DNA from: Microaerobacter geothermalis
GTDB taxonomy: Bacteria; Bacillota; Bacilli; DSM-22679
Reading direction: 5' to 3'
NCBI RefSeq assembly: GCF_021608135.1
Contig: NZ_JAKIHL010000003.1
Location: forward strand, 62,001-126,000
Length of the DNA: 64,000 bases
A model generated the notes under the pieces. That model ran no database searches. It had not been told where the DNA came from and saw only the letters and a list, made by a program, of their open reading frames with translations. Below are positions 53,658 through 61,672 of the stretch, piece by piece; position 1 is the first letter of the stretch; each line of letters opens with the position of its first letter. Both the position numbers and the translations under genes were made by a program.

Positions 53658-54596
53658 ATGAATATACTTATCCTTGGTGCAGGAGCAGTAGGGGGATATT
53701 TTGGCGGAAGATTGCTGCAAAGCGGAGCTGACGTTACTTTTCTCGTCCGAAAAAAAAGGGAAGAGCAGTTACGAGGAAATGGACTTGTCATAAAGAGTGT
53801 TCATGGTGATTTTTCCACTTCTGTAAAAACCTTAACCGCAGGTCAAGGAGCGGGCCGATCCTTTGATTTGATCATTCTGTCGACCAAAGCGTATCATTTT
53901 GACAACGCCATACGGGATGTTGAACCTTATGTAAGCAGCCATACCATGTTGCTGCCCTTGTTAAACGGATATTCCCATATTGAAACACTGCAGGACCGCT
54001 TTGGTAAAGAAAAGGTATTGGGAGGATTATGTTTTATAGAATCTACACTAAATGAGGAAGGGGAAATTATTCACACCAGCCAACGGCATGATGTGGTATT
54101 TGGGGAACTGAATAGGGAAATCACTCCTCGGGTCAAACAGGTGGAATCTATCATGGATCAAGCCAATTTTACTTCCAAATTAAGCGGGGACATCGTGACA
54201 GAGATGTGGAACAAATATATATTTATTACAGCACTAAGCGGAATGACAACCCTGTTTAACTCTTCAATGGGCCCCATTTTGGAGAGCCCGTATGGAAAGG
54301 AATTATATTTGCAATTGCTGAATGAATTATCTCAAGTGGCTTTATCCCATGGAGTCTGCCTGGATGAAAAGGTAGTGGATCATAATTTCAATGCTGCTGC
54401 ATCCATGGGATTTCATATGAAATCTTCCATGCTTCGCGATATGGAAAAAAAGATGCAGGTTGAAGCAGAGCACCTACAGGGAGAATTTCTAAGGTTGGCA
54501 TCCAGGTATAAGCTGAACACCCCGATTTTGAAAGTCGCCTACAATAATTTAAAGGTTTATGAAGTGAAATTAAGGGAAGGACTAGCGGACGTCTAA
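53658..54596 (+). CDS. panE: 2-dehydropantoate 2-reductase
   Basis: 312 residues. NADPH-dependent ketopantoate reduction in pantothenate synthesis. The nucleotide-binding motif is ILGAGAVGGYFGGRL at the N-terminus; the catalytic Lys is expected in EMWNKYIFITALSGMTTLF (about residue 178). The C-terminal helices end in REGLADV. The last codons and stop overlap a fragment of the 215-bp repeat (54581), which may have replaced the original end. Paralogues of unknown substrate exist in Bacillus, so the substrate is likely rather than certain. Confidence 0.9.
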   Translation: MNILILGAGAVGGYFGGRLLQSGADVTFLVRKKREEQLRGNGLVIKSVHGDFSTSVKTLTAGQGAGRSFDLIILSTKAYHFDNAIRDVEPYVSSHTMLLPLLNGYSHIETLQDRFGKEKVLGGLCFIESTLNEEGEIIHTSQRHDVVFGELNREITPRVKQVESIMDQANFTSKLSGDIVTEMWNKYIFITALSGMTTLFNSSMGPILESPYGKELYLQLLNELSQVALSHGVCLDEKVVDHNFNAAASMGFHMKSSMLRDMEKKMQVEAEHLQGEFLRLASRYKLNTPILKVAYNNLKVYEVKLREGLADV

Positions 54597-54617
54597 ATTT
54601 TAGGTCCGTATCTATAG
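54581..54617 (-). repeat. Terminal fragment of the palindromic repeat
   Basis: ACTAGCGGACGT-CTAA-TTT, then TATCTATAG, resembles the end of copy D (ACTAGCGGACGTGTGAATCTTT and CATCTATAG). It overlaps the last codons of panE. Confidence 0.55.
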
Positions 54618-54640
54618 CCTAGAAAAATTATGAGAAAGCA

Positions 54641-54668
54641 AAAACGTCAGCCATGGTGCTGACGTTTT
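54641..54668 (+). terminator. Bidirectional terminator between panE and the DUF2759 gene
   Basis: Stem AAAACGTCAGC/GCTGACGTTTT with a short loop between convergent genes. Confidence 0.85.
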
Positions 54669-54672
54669 AAGA

Positions 54673-54834
54673 TTAGGAAAGTTTATCGATTAAAGTCATA
54701 ATTCCAAACCATCCAAAAAGAAGGGTTGCCAAAGCGGAGAAAACGGTAGGCAGCCATTCTTTTCTTTTCAGACTGCCAAAAAAGCTGTACAGTGTAATAA
54801 GGGAAATGACAATAGAGATAATGACAAATAGCAT
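54673..54834 (-). CDS. DUF2759 family small membrane protein
   Basis: 53 residues from the ATG at 54834 (GGAGGAAG upstream); two helices with the family segment LLFGWFGIMTLIDKLS at the C-terminus. Similar to B. subtilis YqgW, of unknown role. Found mainly in Bacillales, so it helps place the organism. Confidence 0.75.
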   Translation of the reverse strand: MLFVIISIVISLITLYSFFGSLKRKEWLPTVFSALATLLFGWFGIMTLIDKLS

Positions 54835-54976
54835 CAGACTTCCTCCTTCAATATTTTTCACCAATACTAGTTTAGTCGAATTATGAGCATAAATACAATA
54901 GTTTATTCATTTTTTTCTAATCATCCTGTCCATTTTCTTGTCCATTGTTTTACTTTTTAGAACAATTATTGTTAGT

Positions 54977-54992
54977 AGTGATAAATATCACT
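54977..54992 (+). promoter_or_regulatory. FNR-like operator before the hemerythrin-like gene
   Basis: AGTGA-TAAATA-TCACT is a perfect inverted repeat of the FNR/CRP kind, 58 bases before the GTG at 55050, with TATAGT about 25 bases further on. Confidence 0.65.
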
Positions 54993-55049
54993 TAATACAT
55001 CTGAAAAACAGGGTATAGTATATCCAAAAGGATAGGATGGTGATATAAG

Positions 55050-55586
55050 GTGAGACCTGACTTTATTCCACAAGATGGCTGCATGATGCACATGATTGGA
55101 GAATCCATAGAAGAACTTTCTAAAGAATTAGCTTTTTTTGGTGAAGATCACCATTTGATGGAAGAAGCGCTTAAAGATCTTCTCGACAGTATTGAAGTAC
55201 TAAAAACAGATGATGCGAATCCGTCTGTCATCCAAAACCTAAAAAAAACAAACGCGGTTTTAGAAGAAAATTTAGAAAAGCATCTTGATGAAGAGGAAAA
55301 GTACTTATTTCCACACTTGGGAAGACACATTGGATTTGAATCTGGACCTATTTCTGTCATGATGTATGAACATGGAGAAATTCGCCGTTTATATCAGGAG
55401 TATCAGAGAAGATATCTGGATATTGAATCCGCAAAGGGCAAGAAGAAGTTTATCCTGTCGGCAGAATCGCTGTATCAGGTATTGATGGGGCATATCTACA
55501 AGGAAGATCATGTCTTGCTGCCCCTTGCAGATAAAGTATTGACGGATCAGGAAAAAGAGGAGATCTACAAAAAAGTGTCTATATAG
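55050..55586 (+). CDS. Hemerythrin-like cation-binding protein
   Basis: 178 residues from GTG 55050 (ATAAGGTG upstream). An all-helical hemerythrin/HHE domain with a di-iron ligand set spread over DHHLMEE, KHLDEEEKYLFPHLGRH, YEHGEIR and GHIYKEDHVLLPLA. Such proteins bind or sense O2 or NO or repair iron-sulfur clusters under low oxygen. The FNR-like site upstream fits this. Its stop codon TAG lies inside the TCTATATAG start of repeat copy D, so the last codons derive from the repeat. Confidence 0.88.
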   Translation: MRPDFIPQDGCMMHMIGESIEELSKELAFFGEDHHLMEEALKDLLDSIEVLKTDDANPSVIQNLKKTNAVLEENLEKHLDEEEKYLFPHLGRHIGFESGPISVMMYEHGEIRRLYQEYQRRYLDIESAKGKKKFILSAESLYQVLMGHIYKEDHVLLPLADKVLTDQEKEEIYKKVSI

Positions 55587-55794
55587 GTGGAATTATAGAA
55601 TTCACTAAGGACAGTCTTCGAGTTCGTGCTTTAGCGTTGAGGCTAAAGAACGGGAACTAGCCCTCAAACTGACTCCACCGTTGAGATACCCAGATGTTTT
55701 TGAGGGCCCCGTTTTTTAGATTTGAAGCGGACCTGAATCACTTCCTGACGAACTCGACTAGCGGACGTGTGAATCTTTAATTCTACATCTATAG
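55578..55794 (-). repeat. 215-bp palindromic repeat, copy D
   Basis: Reverse orientation to A and C. The match includes GTGGAATT near the start, CTTCGAGTTCGTGCTTTAGC, ACCCAGATGTTTTTGAGGGC and the end ACTAGCGGACGTGTGAATCT. It overlaps the 3' end of the hemerythrin-like gene. The gap 55587-55916 holds this element and the terminator at 55815. A frame of about 60 codons on the complement is only a translation of the repeat. Confidence 0.9.
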
Positions 55795-55814
55795 CAAATG
55801 AAAAATTATGGAAA

Positions 55815-55847
55815 GAGCTGTTGGCGAAGTTCCCAACGGCTTTTTTG
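55815..55847 (+). terminator. Terminator after repeat copy D
   Basis: 9-bp stem AGCTGTTGG/CCAACGGCT with loop, followed by TTTTT; it would end the hemerythrin-like transcript beyond the repeat. Confidence 0.8.
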
Positions 55848-55916
55848 TTGTACATTTTCATTAATTTCTAGTAAAATGATAGGAAATAATACATTTAAGA
55901 TGAGGCGAGGAGATGC

Positions 55917-56660
55917 ATGATGAATCACGGGGATCACACGGAGTGGTTTCATAAATCCTTTCAAAATGATTATCTGCTAATTTATAAGCATAGGGATGAA
56001 GAATCTGCCCAGAGGGAAGTGGATCAGGTCATATCCCTTCTTCAGTTGAGCAAGGGTGAAAAAATCCTTGATCTGTGCTGCGGGAATGGAAGACACAGCT
56101 ATCATTTAGCCCAAAAAGGTTTTGAGGTAACGGGAGTTGATTTGTCTAAAGTGCTGCTCAAACAGGCCAAACAAAAATCGGAAGGACTCCCTTCCTCTTT
56201 TTATCAATATGACATGAGAAATGTACCCTTCCGTAATCAATTTGACGCCGTGGTCAATTTATTTACAAGTTTCGGATATTTTCAGAACAGAGAAGAAGAT
56301 ATAAAGGCAATAAAAACCATCCATCGGGTCCTTCGATTAGGCGGTAGATTTCTGATGGATTATCTAAACCCTTCCTATGTACTAGCTAATCTGGTTCCTT
56401 CAAGTATCAGAAGGGAAAATCACTTGGTAATAAAGGAAACCAGACGAGTGGAAGGGCAACGGGTCATTAAGGACATTTTGGTGCGAGATGACCAAGGTGA
56501 AAGAACCTATCAGGAACGGGTGAATTTATATTCTTTAGAAGAGATGAAGGAAATGCTCCATGAAGTTGGTTTAAATCTTGATGGGGTCTATGGTGATTTT
56601 AATGGTCAACCGTACAGTGCTGACAGTCCAAGAATGATCTTGGTCGGTCATAAGGCGTAA
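55917..56660 (+). CDS. Class I SAM-dependent methyltransferase
   Basis: 247 residues. The Rossmann motif I is EKILDLCCGNGRHSYHLA, followed by GFEVTGVDLSKVLL (acidic Asp for the ribose) and QFDAVVNLFTSFGYF. Substrate unknown. AGGCGAGGAG precedes the ATG pair. It converges on the small gene at 56694. Confidence 0.9.
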   Translation: MMNHGDHTEWFHKSFQNDYLLIYKHRDEESAQREVDQVISLLQLSKGEKILDLCCGNGRHSYHLAQKGFEVTGVDLSKVLLKQAKQKSEGLPSSFYQYDMRNVPFRNQFDAVVNLFTSFGYFQNREEDIKAIKTIHRVLRLGGRFLMDYLNPSYVLANLVPSSIRRENHLVIKETRRVEGQRVIKDILVRDDQGERTYQERVNLYSLEEMKEMLHEVGLNLDGVYGDFNGQPYSADSPRMILVGHKA

Positions 56661-56693
56661 CCCGTGAAAATAAAGGCCTATATACTGGCCCAT

Positions 56694-57014
56694 TTATTTT
56701 CGCCACACCCTTAAGACGTAACCGCCGCATCCACATTGGGAGATAAAGCGGTATTCAATGCTATCGTGAAAATATTCCTCCAATGCAGGGATGAGATATT
56801 GGCCAGGCTCCCCATGACAAGCAGGAGTGACCAAATTTACGTAAACTTCTCTTTTTATAGCAGTTGCTTCGATTGCTTTGATTGAATCATGAATAACCAG
56901 CCCTATATTATCATCATACTCTGAACTCTCTAAAGGGACAGACCAGGATATGGGAATCGGATGCCCATATTCGTCTAGTAATTGTTCGAGCCGTGACTGA
57001 CCAGGGGTTTTCAT
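56694..57014 (-). CDS. Hypothetical protein with C-terminal CGCGG motif
   Basis: 106 residues from the ATG at 57014 (TAGGAGTGATT upstream). Soluble, with a CHGEPGQYLIPALEEYF segment and a C-terminal FISQCGCGGYVLRVWRK. The Cys residues could bind metal. I do not recognise the family. Confidence 0.65.
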   Translation of the reverse strand: MKTPGQSRLEQLLDEYGHPIPISWSVPLESSEYDDNIGLVIHDSIKAIEATAIKREVYVNLVTPACHGEPGQYLIPALEEYFHDSIEYRFISQCGCGGYVLRVWRK

Positions 57015-57083
57015 TGAAATCACTCCTAATCCCATGATTATTTATTTGTTTCCTTTATTATAGGGCATATTCCGGTTTTCTTT

Positions 57084-57099
57084 AGTGAGAAATCTCACG
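57084..57099 (+). promoter_or_regulatory. FNR-like inverted repeat before ytxJ
   Basis: AGTGA-GAAATC-TCACG, in the region between the divergent genes at 57014 and 57179. The fit to TGTGA-N6-TCACA is weaker than at 20140. Confidence 0.45.
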
Positions 57100-57178
57100 G
57101 ATCACAAGTTGTTGTAGGTTTATTATTATGATAATATACCTATATGGGTATAATTAGATAAATGGAGGAGTAATTATT

Positions 57179-57529
57179 ATGAGTCATATTCGAGAATTGG
57201 TGAATGAAATTGAATTTATGAGAATTCTAGAGAAATCTCATGATTATCCTGTGTTTGTTTTAAAGCACAGCACCCGTTGTCCTATCAGTGCTAAAGCGTA
57301 TCAACAGTATGAAGAGTTTGCAAGGGGCTACGTTGAAGGAGATCTTGAATTTACCCTTGTCAAGGTGATCGAAGCCAGACCGGTTTCCAATCTGATTGCT
57401 GAGAAAATGGATATCATGCATCAATCTCCACAATTAATTTTATTAAAAAACGGAGAAGCCGTTTGGAATGATTCCCATTACGGAATAACCTTTGAGAAGA
57501 TGGAAGAGATTGTGAATGAAATTGTCTAA
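57179..57529 (+). CDS. ytxJ: Bacillithiol system redox-active protein YtxJ
   Basis: 116 residues with a thioredoxin-like fold. The monothiol motif is HSTRCPISAKAY (Cys about residue 34), as in the YtxJ/DUF2847 family, thought to remove bacillithiol from proteins (bacilliredoxin). The MHQSPQLILLKNGEAVW segment is the usual cis-Pro region. ATGGAGGAGT precedes the ATG. It supports a Bacillales host that uses bacillithiol. Confidence 0.92.
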   Translation: MSHIRELVNEIEFMRILEKSHDYPVFVLKHSTRCPISAKAYQQYEEFARGYVEGDLEFTLVKVIEARPVSNLIAEKMDIMHQSPQLILLKNGEAVWNDSHYGITFEKMEEIVNEIV

Positions 57530-57554
57530 ATGGGATAAATTAAAATTGATGTCG

Positions 57555-57583
57555 TAAAGCCGCCATAATGGTGGCTTTATTTC
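57555..57583 (+). terminator. Terminator of ytxJ
   Basis: 10-bp stem TAAAGCCGCC/GGTGGCTTTA with loop ATAAT, followed by TTTCTCTTTA. Confidence 0.75.
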
Positions 57584-57780
57584 TCTTTACGGGGAGAGAC
57601 AAGGGAATACATGCCGCAATAATCAGGCCATGGTATCAATCGTTTACAGCAGCATGGGTGGCGGGACATATTCCCTATGGCAGAAATCAAATAGAAGCTC
57701 AAATCAAAGCTGGAATGGAACAGGGAGTAGAAGAATATCTATTATGGAATACCAAGGGAATATACCCGGTTGAAAAGTAG
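57580..57780 (+). pseudogene. DUF4015 putative glycoside hydrolase, C-terminal remnant
   Basis: About 65 codons read IIRPWYQSFTAAWVAGHIPYG and continue EAQIKAGMEQGVEEYLLWNTKGIY, the end of a DUF4015-type secreted protein. The N-terminal 300 or more residues are missing; the sequence upstream is the ytxJ terminator. The remnant has no ribosome site and is not expected to be expressed. Confidence 0.65.
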
Positions 57781-57851
57781 GCAGCAGAAAAGGAAAATGG
57801 GTTGGCAGATAGAATATAAATAAAAAGTTGCTAAATTTTCGGATAAAATGA

Positions 57852-57882
57852 GAGTCTTCGTGGCACTTAGCCATCGGACAAA
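57852..57882 (+). repeat. Short flank repeat (copy 2)
   Basis: Matches 42586-42616 (GAGTCTT-GTGGC-TTAGC-ATCGG-CAAA). It lies just before the DinB gene. Confidence 0.55.
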
Positions 57883-57900
57883 TATGATGGGAGGGGTAGT

Positions 57901-58386
57901 ATGATTCACAGTGTTGAGGAATTTGTTTCTTTTTTTGATGGGGTAAGAAAAAGAACTTTGCAGTATGTCAACGTTTTACCTGAATCCATGATGGATTGGC
58001 GTCCTGCGGAAGGAAAGTTTTCTGCCGGTGACATTTTGCGTCACTTGGGATCTGCGGAATTGATGTTTCTGAACATATTTGAACAGGGAGAGTGGCGATA
58101 TGCCGGCCACGATAAAGAAAAAGGAGATACATTGCAGGATGTGATTCAGTATATGAATCACTGTCATCTTGTACTTAAGGAGGGGCTGCTTGGCCTCGGA
58201 GACAGGCTGCTTGAAAAAAAGCTTCCCACCCTTCATGGTTATGAAGTGAGTGCATGGCGGCTAATGATGGCTATGGCCGAGCATGAGATGCATCATAGAG
58301 GTCAGTTGGCCACCTATCTACAGATGAATGGAGTAGAACCGCCCCAGATATTCGGTTTGAAAATTGAAGAGGTAAAAGTTGAATGA
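57901..58386 (+). CDS. DinB family protein
   Basis: 161 residues forming a four-helix bundle. The metal triad is expected from LRHLGSAEL (His about 50) and HEMHHRGQL (about 128-132), both present. The DinB family includes thiol S-transferases using bacillithiol; YtxJ nearby makes that plausible. GGGAGGGG precedes the ATG. Confidence 0.88.
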   Translation: MIHSVEEFVSFFDGVRKRTLQYVNVLPESMMDWRPAEGKFSAGDILRHLGSAELMFLNIFEQGEWRYAGHDKEKGDTLQDVIQYMNHCHLVLKEGLLGLGDRLLEKKLPTLHGYEVSAWRLMMAMAEHEMHHRGQLATYLQMNGVEPPQIFGLKIEEVKVE

Positions 58387-58408
58387 ACCGTGAACGGTTC
58401 ATTTTTTG
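58384..58408 (+). terminator. Terminator of the DinB gene
   Basis: 7-bp stem TGAACCG/CGGTTCA with 4-base loop and TTTTTT; the stem includes the TGA stop codon. Confidence 0.85.
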
Positions 58409-58580
58409 TTAATATTAAATAGTAATTTATACCGGACTTTTAGAACATCATCTAGTATAATTTGAAGAAGAAAAAAATGGTAAATCCGGCATTCAATTAT
58501 CATTGGATGAAAAAAAATTAGAGAAATTTTTGAGGAAATGGGAAGTACCAAAACAAAGCAGTTAAAAAGGGGGAAAAGCC

Positions 58581-59285
58581 TTGAAAGTTATATTGGAAGG
58601 CCGGAATTTAAGCAAATGGTATCAAATGGGGGAAGTAAGGGTTCATGCTTTAAAATCGGTGAACCTGCAAGTGTATTCAGGTGAATTTGTTGTTGTGCTG
58701 GGTCCCAGTGGTTCTGGGAAAAGTACCCTTCTTAACCTAATTGGTGGAATGGATAAAGTGAGTGAAGGAGAATTGTACTATCAAGGAAGATCTCTCCATG
58801 ATGCCGATGAAAAAATATTGACGCAATATCGTAGAGATGCGGTTGGTTTCGTCTTTCAGTTTTATAATTTAATGCCGAACCTAACTGCCTATGAAAATAT
58901 TACTCTTTCTGTTGAGATCGCACGAAATCCTCTTCCCATTCATGAAGTGATAGAACAAGTTGGGTTGTCTGATCGGGCGGATCATTTTCCTTCCCAGCTA
59001 TCAGGAGGCCAGCAACAAAGGGTAGCTATTGCCCGGGCAATCGCTAAAAATCCCGAAATTCTACTTTGTGATGAACCGACTGGCGCTTTGGATTATGAGA
59101 CGGGTAAGCAAGTTCTTAAATTGTTAAGGAGATTTAATCAGCAATATCAAAAAACGGTGATGGTTATCACCCATAATGCCAGTATTGCTGAGATGGCGGA
59201 CCGGGTATTTTATATGAGGGATGGTCAGTTAATCAATGTTCGTCATATCGAACATCCTCTCTCTCCGGAAGAGGTGAACTGGTAA
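58581..59285 (+). CDS. ABC transporter ATP-binding protein (MacB/LolD type)
   Basis: 234 residues from TTG with AAAAGGGGG upstream. Walker [14 protein letters not shown], signature [15 protein letters not shown], Walker [13 protein letters not shown] and switch His in VITHNASI. It powers the permease encoded next, with 1 base of overlap. Part of a three-gene exporter. Confidence 0.93.
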   Translation: MKVILEGRNLSKWYQMGEVRVHALKSVNLQVYSGEFVVVLGPSGSGKSTLLNLIGGMDKVSEGELYYQGRSLHDADEKILTQYRRDAVGFVFQFYNLMPNLTAYENITLSVEIARNPLPIHEVIEQVGLSDRADHFPSQLSGGQQQRVAIARAIAKNPEILLCDEPTGALDYETGKQVLKLLRRFNQQYQKTVMVITHNASIAEMADRVFYMRDGQLINVRHIEHPLSPEEVNW

Positions 59286-61642
59286 TGCTGCGGCGGAAAA
59301 TGTGGAGAGATCTCGTGGATAACAAGGCTGCCTATATTGCTTGTATGGTAGTCATTTCCATTGGACTTATGGTGTTTACTTCTGTCTCCTTGGTGATCCA
59401 AAACCTTGAATTAGCCAAGGAGCGATTTTATAAGGAGTACCGTTTTGCCGACGGTTTCGCTCGGGTGAAGGGCATGCCTTATTTAGAGATAGCTCGATTG
59501 GCAAAAATTGAGGGCATCGAACAAATCGAAGGAAGATTAGTGAAAGATGTAAGAGTTTTGTTTCCGAATCAGGATGACAATGTTTATCTTACATTGGTTT
59601 CCTATCAGCCTGAGAAGTCAAATTTGATCAACAATGTAAAATTAATTGATGGACGACCTTTAGAAGATGAAACGAAAAGTATATTAATCAATGCTGAATT
59701 CGTTAAGGCGAATCAACTTGCTTTTGGGGATCAAATTCCAATCCTAGTTGAAGGAAAAAAAATAGATTTAACCCTTGTTGGAACCGGACAAAGTCCCGAA
59801 TTTATCATCATTAATTTCTCTCAAGATCAATTGCCTTCCGCCGAAACCTATGGGGTAGGGTATATTCCTTACAATGTCATGAAAAATCTATTTCGTGAAA
59901 AGGGTTTGGTTAATGATATCGTATTTACAATCAAGCCAGGCTACTCTTACCAAGATATTGAGGACCAGTTGAAGCCGAAGCTTGAAAAATATGGGTTGGA
60001 AAGCATGTATCCCAGAAAGGACCAAATGAGTCATGTGCTGTTGACACAGGAATTGGTTGGATTAAGGGCCACTGCAAATACCCTTCCTGTTGTTTTTTTG
60101 GTGGTTGCAGCAGCAATCCTATACATCATGTTAAAAAGATTGGTGGAGCAGCAGAGGGGACAGATTGGAACCTTGAAAGCTTTTGGTTATTCTGATCGGC
60201 AAATTTTGTATCACTATTTAACCTATGCCTTGCTCATCGGGATTTCCGGAGGACTCAGCGGAGGACTTTTGGGGATATGGCTTTCCTTTCCCATGATCGA
60301 TATGTATAAGCAATTTTTCAATTTGCCAGACTTAAAAAGTCAATTTTCTTTCTCCTTTTTGCTATTCGGTATACTTCTTTCTATAGGATTCAGCCTTTTT
60401 GCCGGGTATAACGGCAGTAAACAAGCGTTGCGTTTACAGCCAGCAGAAGCCATGCGCCCACCAGCTCCCATTTCTGCCAAGAAAACATGGATTGAACAGG
60501 TCAATTGGTACTGGGAAAGTCTCACGGTACAGGGGAAAATGGCTACCCGGAACCTTTTCCGAAATAAGCAGCGCAGTTTTTTTACCTTCATCGGAGTCAT
60601 GTTTTCTTTTAGTCTGATGGCTACCCTGTGGTACTTTCAGGAAACCACAAATTTGATCATGTTGCAGCAGTTTGAAAAAGTTCAAACCTATAACGTCAAG
60701 ATGTCATTCAATCCCCCCGTGGCGATAGAGGGAATGGAAAGAGAATTAAAAGGTTTCCCTGGAATGAAAAAGGTAGAACCCATGTTAGAGGTACCGGTTA
60801 CGTTTAAGCATAAATGGCACAAAAAAGATGTCTCTATCATTGGATTAAAGGAGGATTCACAGCTTTACAACATCTTGAATCGTCAGGGTGACAAAGTAGC
60901 TGTTCCCAGCCATGGTATTCTACTTTCTGAGAGATTGGCCCAGTTGTTGGATGTTCAAACGGGTTCAACAATAACTCTGGAAAGCATATGGACCGAAAAA
61001 ACAACTAAAACATTGGAGGTAACAGGGATTATTCCCCAATATCTAGGCATCAATGCATATATGCAATTGGAAGCCCTACATGATTTTTTGGGAGAGGGGG
61101 AGATGGCCTCTTCTGCTTTGATCTATATGGAGGTAGAAAACATTCCATCATTGAAGGACCAGTACCAAGAGGCAAAGATGGTGACATCGATCGATGAAAA
61201 AAATCAGTTGTTAGCGAAATATTACGAAATGCTTGACTCCTATTCCTTTATCATTTGGATCATGGTACTTTTTGCACTGATTGCTGGTTTTTCCATTATT
61301 TACAATTCTAGTATCATTTCTCTTTCGGAAAGAAAAAGGGAACTTGCTTCTCTAAGAGTTTTGGGGATGACCCCTAAAGAAGTGTTGCAGGTGATAATCT
61401 TTGAACAATGGTTTATCAGTTTTTTTGCCATATTAGCTGCAATTCCGCTAACGTTTTCGATGATCAAGGGTTTGGCTCAATCCATGGACAACGACATCTA
61501 TATCATCCCGGTGCTGTTTGAACCTTTTTCTTTTATATACGCGTTTATTGGTACGATTATAGCATTATTAATCTCTCAGTGGACCCTGTCGAAAAAAATC
61601 CATCAGCTTTCGTTAGTGGATGTGTTAAAAGAAAAAGACTAG
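59285..61642 (+). CDS. ABC transporter permease, FtsX/MacB family (785 residues)
   Basis: A full-length permease with two FtsX domains: helices at about 15-35, 255-285, 315-335, 345-370, and again about 430-455, 650-675, 710-730 and 745-770, with large extracytoplasmic loops. RGQIGTLKAFGYSDRQILYHYL and RKRELASLRVLGMTPKEVLQVI are the two coupling segments. It probably exports lipid-like or peptide substrates, or works mechanically as MacB does. Confidence 0.92.
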   Translation: MLRRKMWRDLVDNKAAYIACMVVISIGLMVFTSVSLVIQNLELAKERFYKEYRFADGFARVKGMPYLEIARLAKIEGIEQIEGRLVKDVRVLFPNQDDNVYLTLVSYQPEKSNLINNVKLIDGRPLEDETKSILINAEFVKANQLAFGDQIPILVEGKKIDLTLVGTGQSPEFIIINFSQDQLPSAETYGVGYIPYNVMKNLFREKGLVNDIVFTIKPGYSYQDIEDQLKPKLEKYGLESMYPRKDQMSHVLLTQELVGLRATANTLPVVFLVVAAAILYIMLKRLVEQQRGQIGTLKAFGYSDRQILYHYLTYALLIGISGGLSGGLLGIWLSFPMIDMYKQFFNLPDLKSQFSFSFLLFGILLSIGFSLFAGYNGSKQALRLQPAEAMRPPAPISAKKTWIEQVNWYWESLTVQGKMATRNLFRNKQRSFFTFIGVMFSFSLMATLWYFQETTNLIMLQQFEKVQTYNVKMSFNPPVAIEGMERELKGFPGMKKVEPMLEVPVTFKHKWHKKDVSIIGLKEDSQLYNILNRQGDKVAVPSHGILLSERLAQLLDVQTGSTITLESIWTEKTTKTLEVTGIIPQYLGINAYMQLEALHDFLGEGEMASSALIYMEVENIPSLKDQYQEAKMVTSIDEKNQLLAKYYEMLDSYSFIIWIMVLFALIAGFSIIYNSSIISLSERKRELASLRVLGMTPKEVLQVIIFEQWFISFFAILAAIPLTFSMIKGLAQSMDNDIYIIPVLFEPFSFIYAFIGTIIALLISQWTLSKKIHQLSLVDVLKEKD

Positions 61643-61672
61643 TGAAATTATTTTTGGAAAGAGGGGAAAGTG

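Noticed and set aside
55664..55861. An open frame on the complement within repeat copy D
   Set aside because: Similar pieces can be translated from the other copies but stop at different points; it is the repeat sequence, not a gene.
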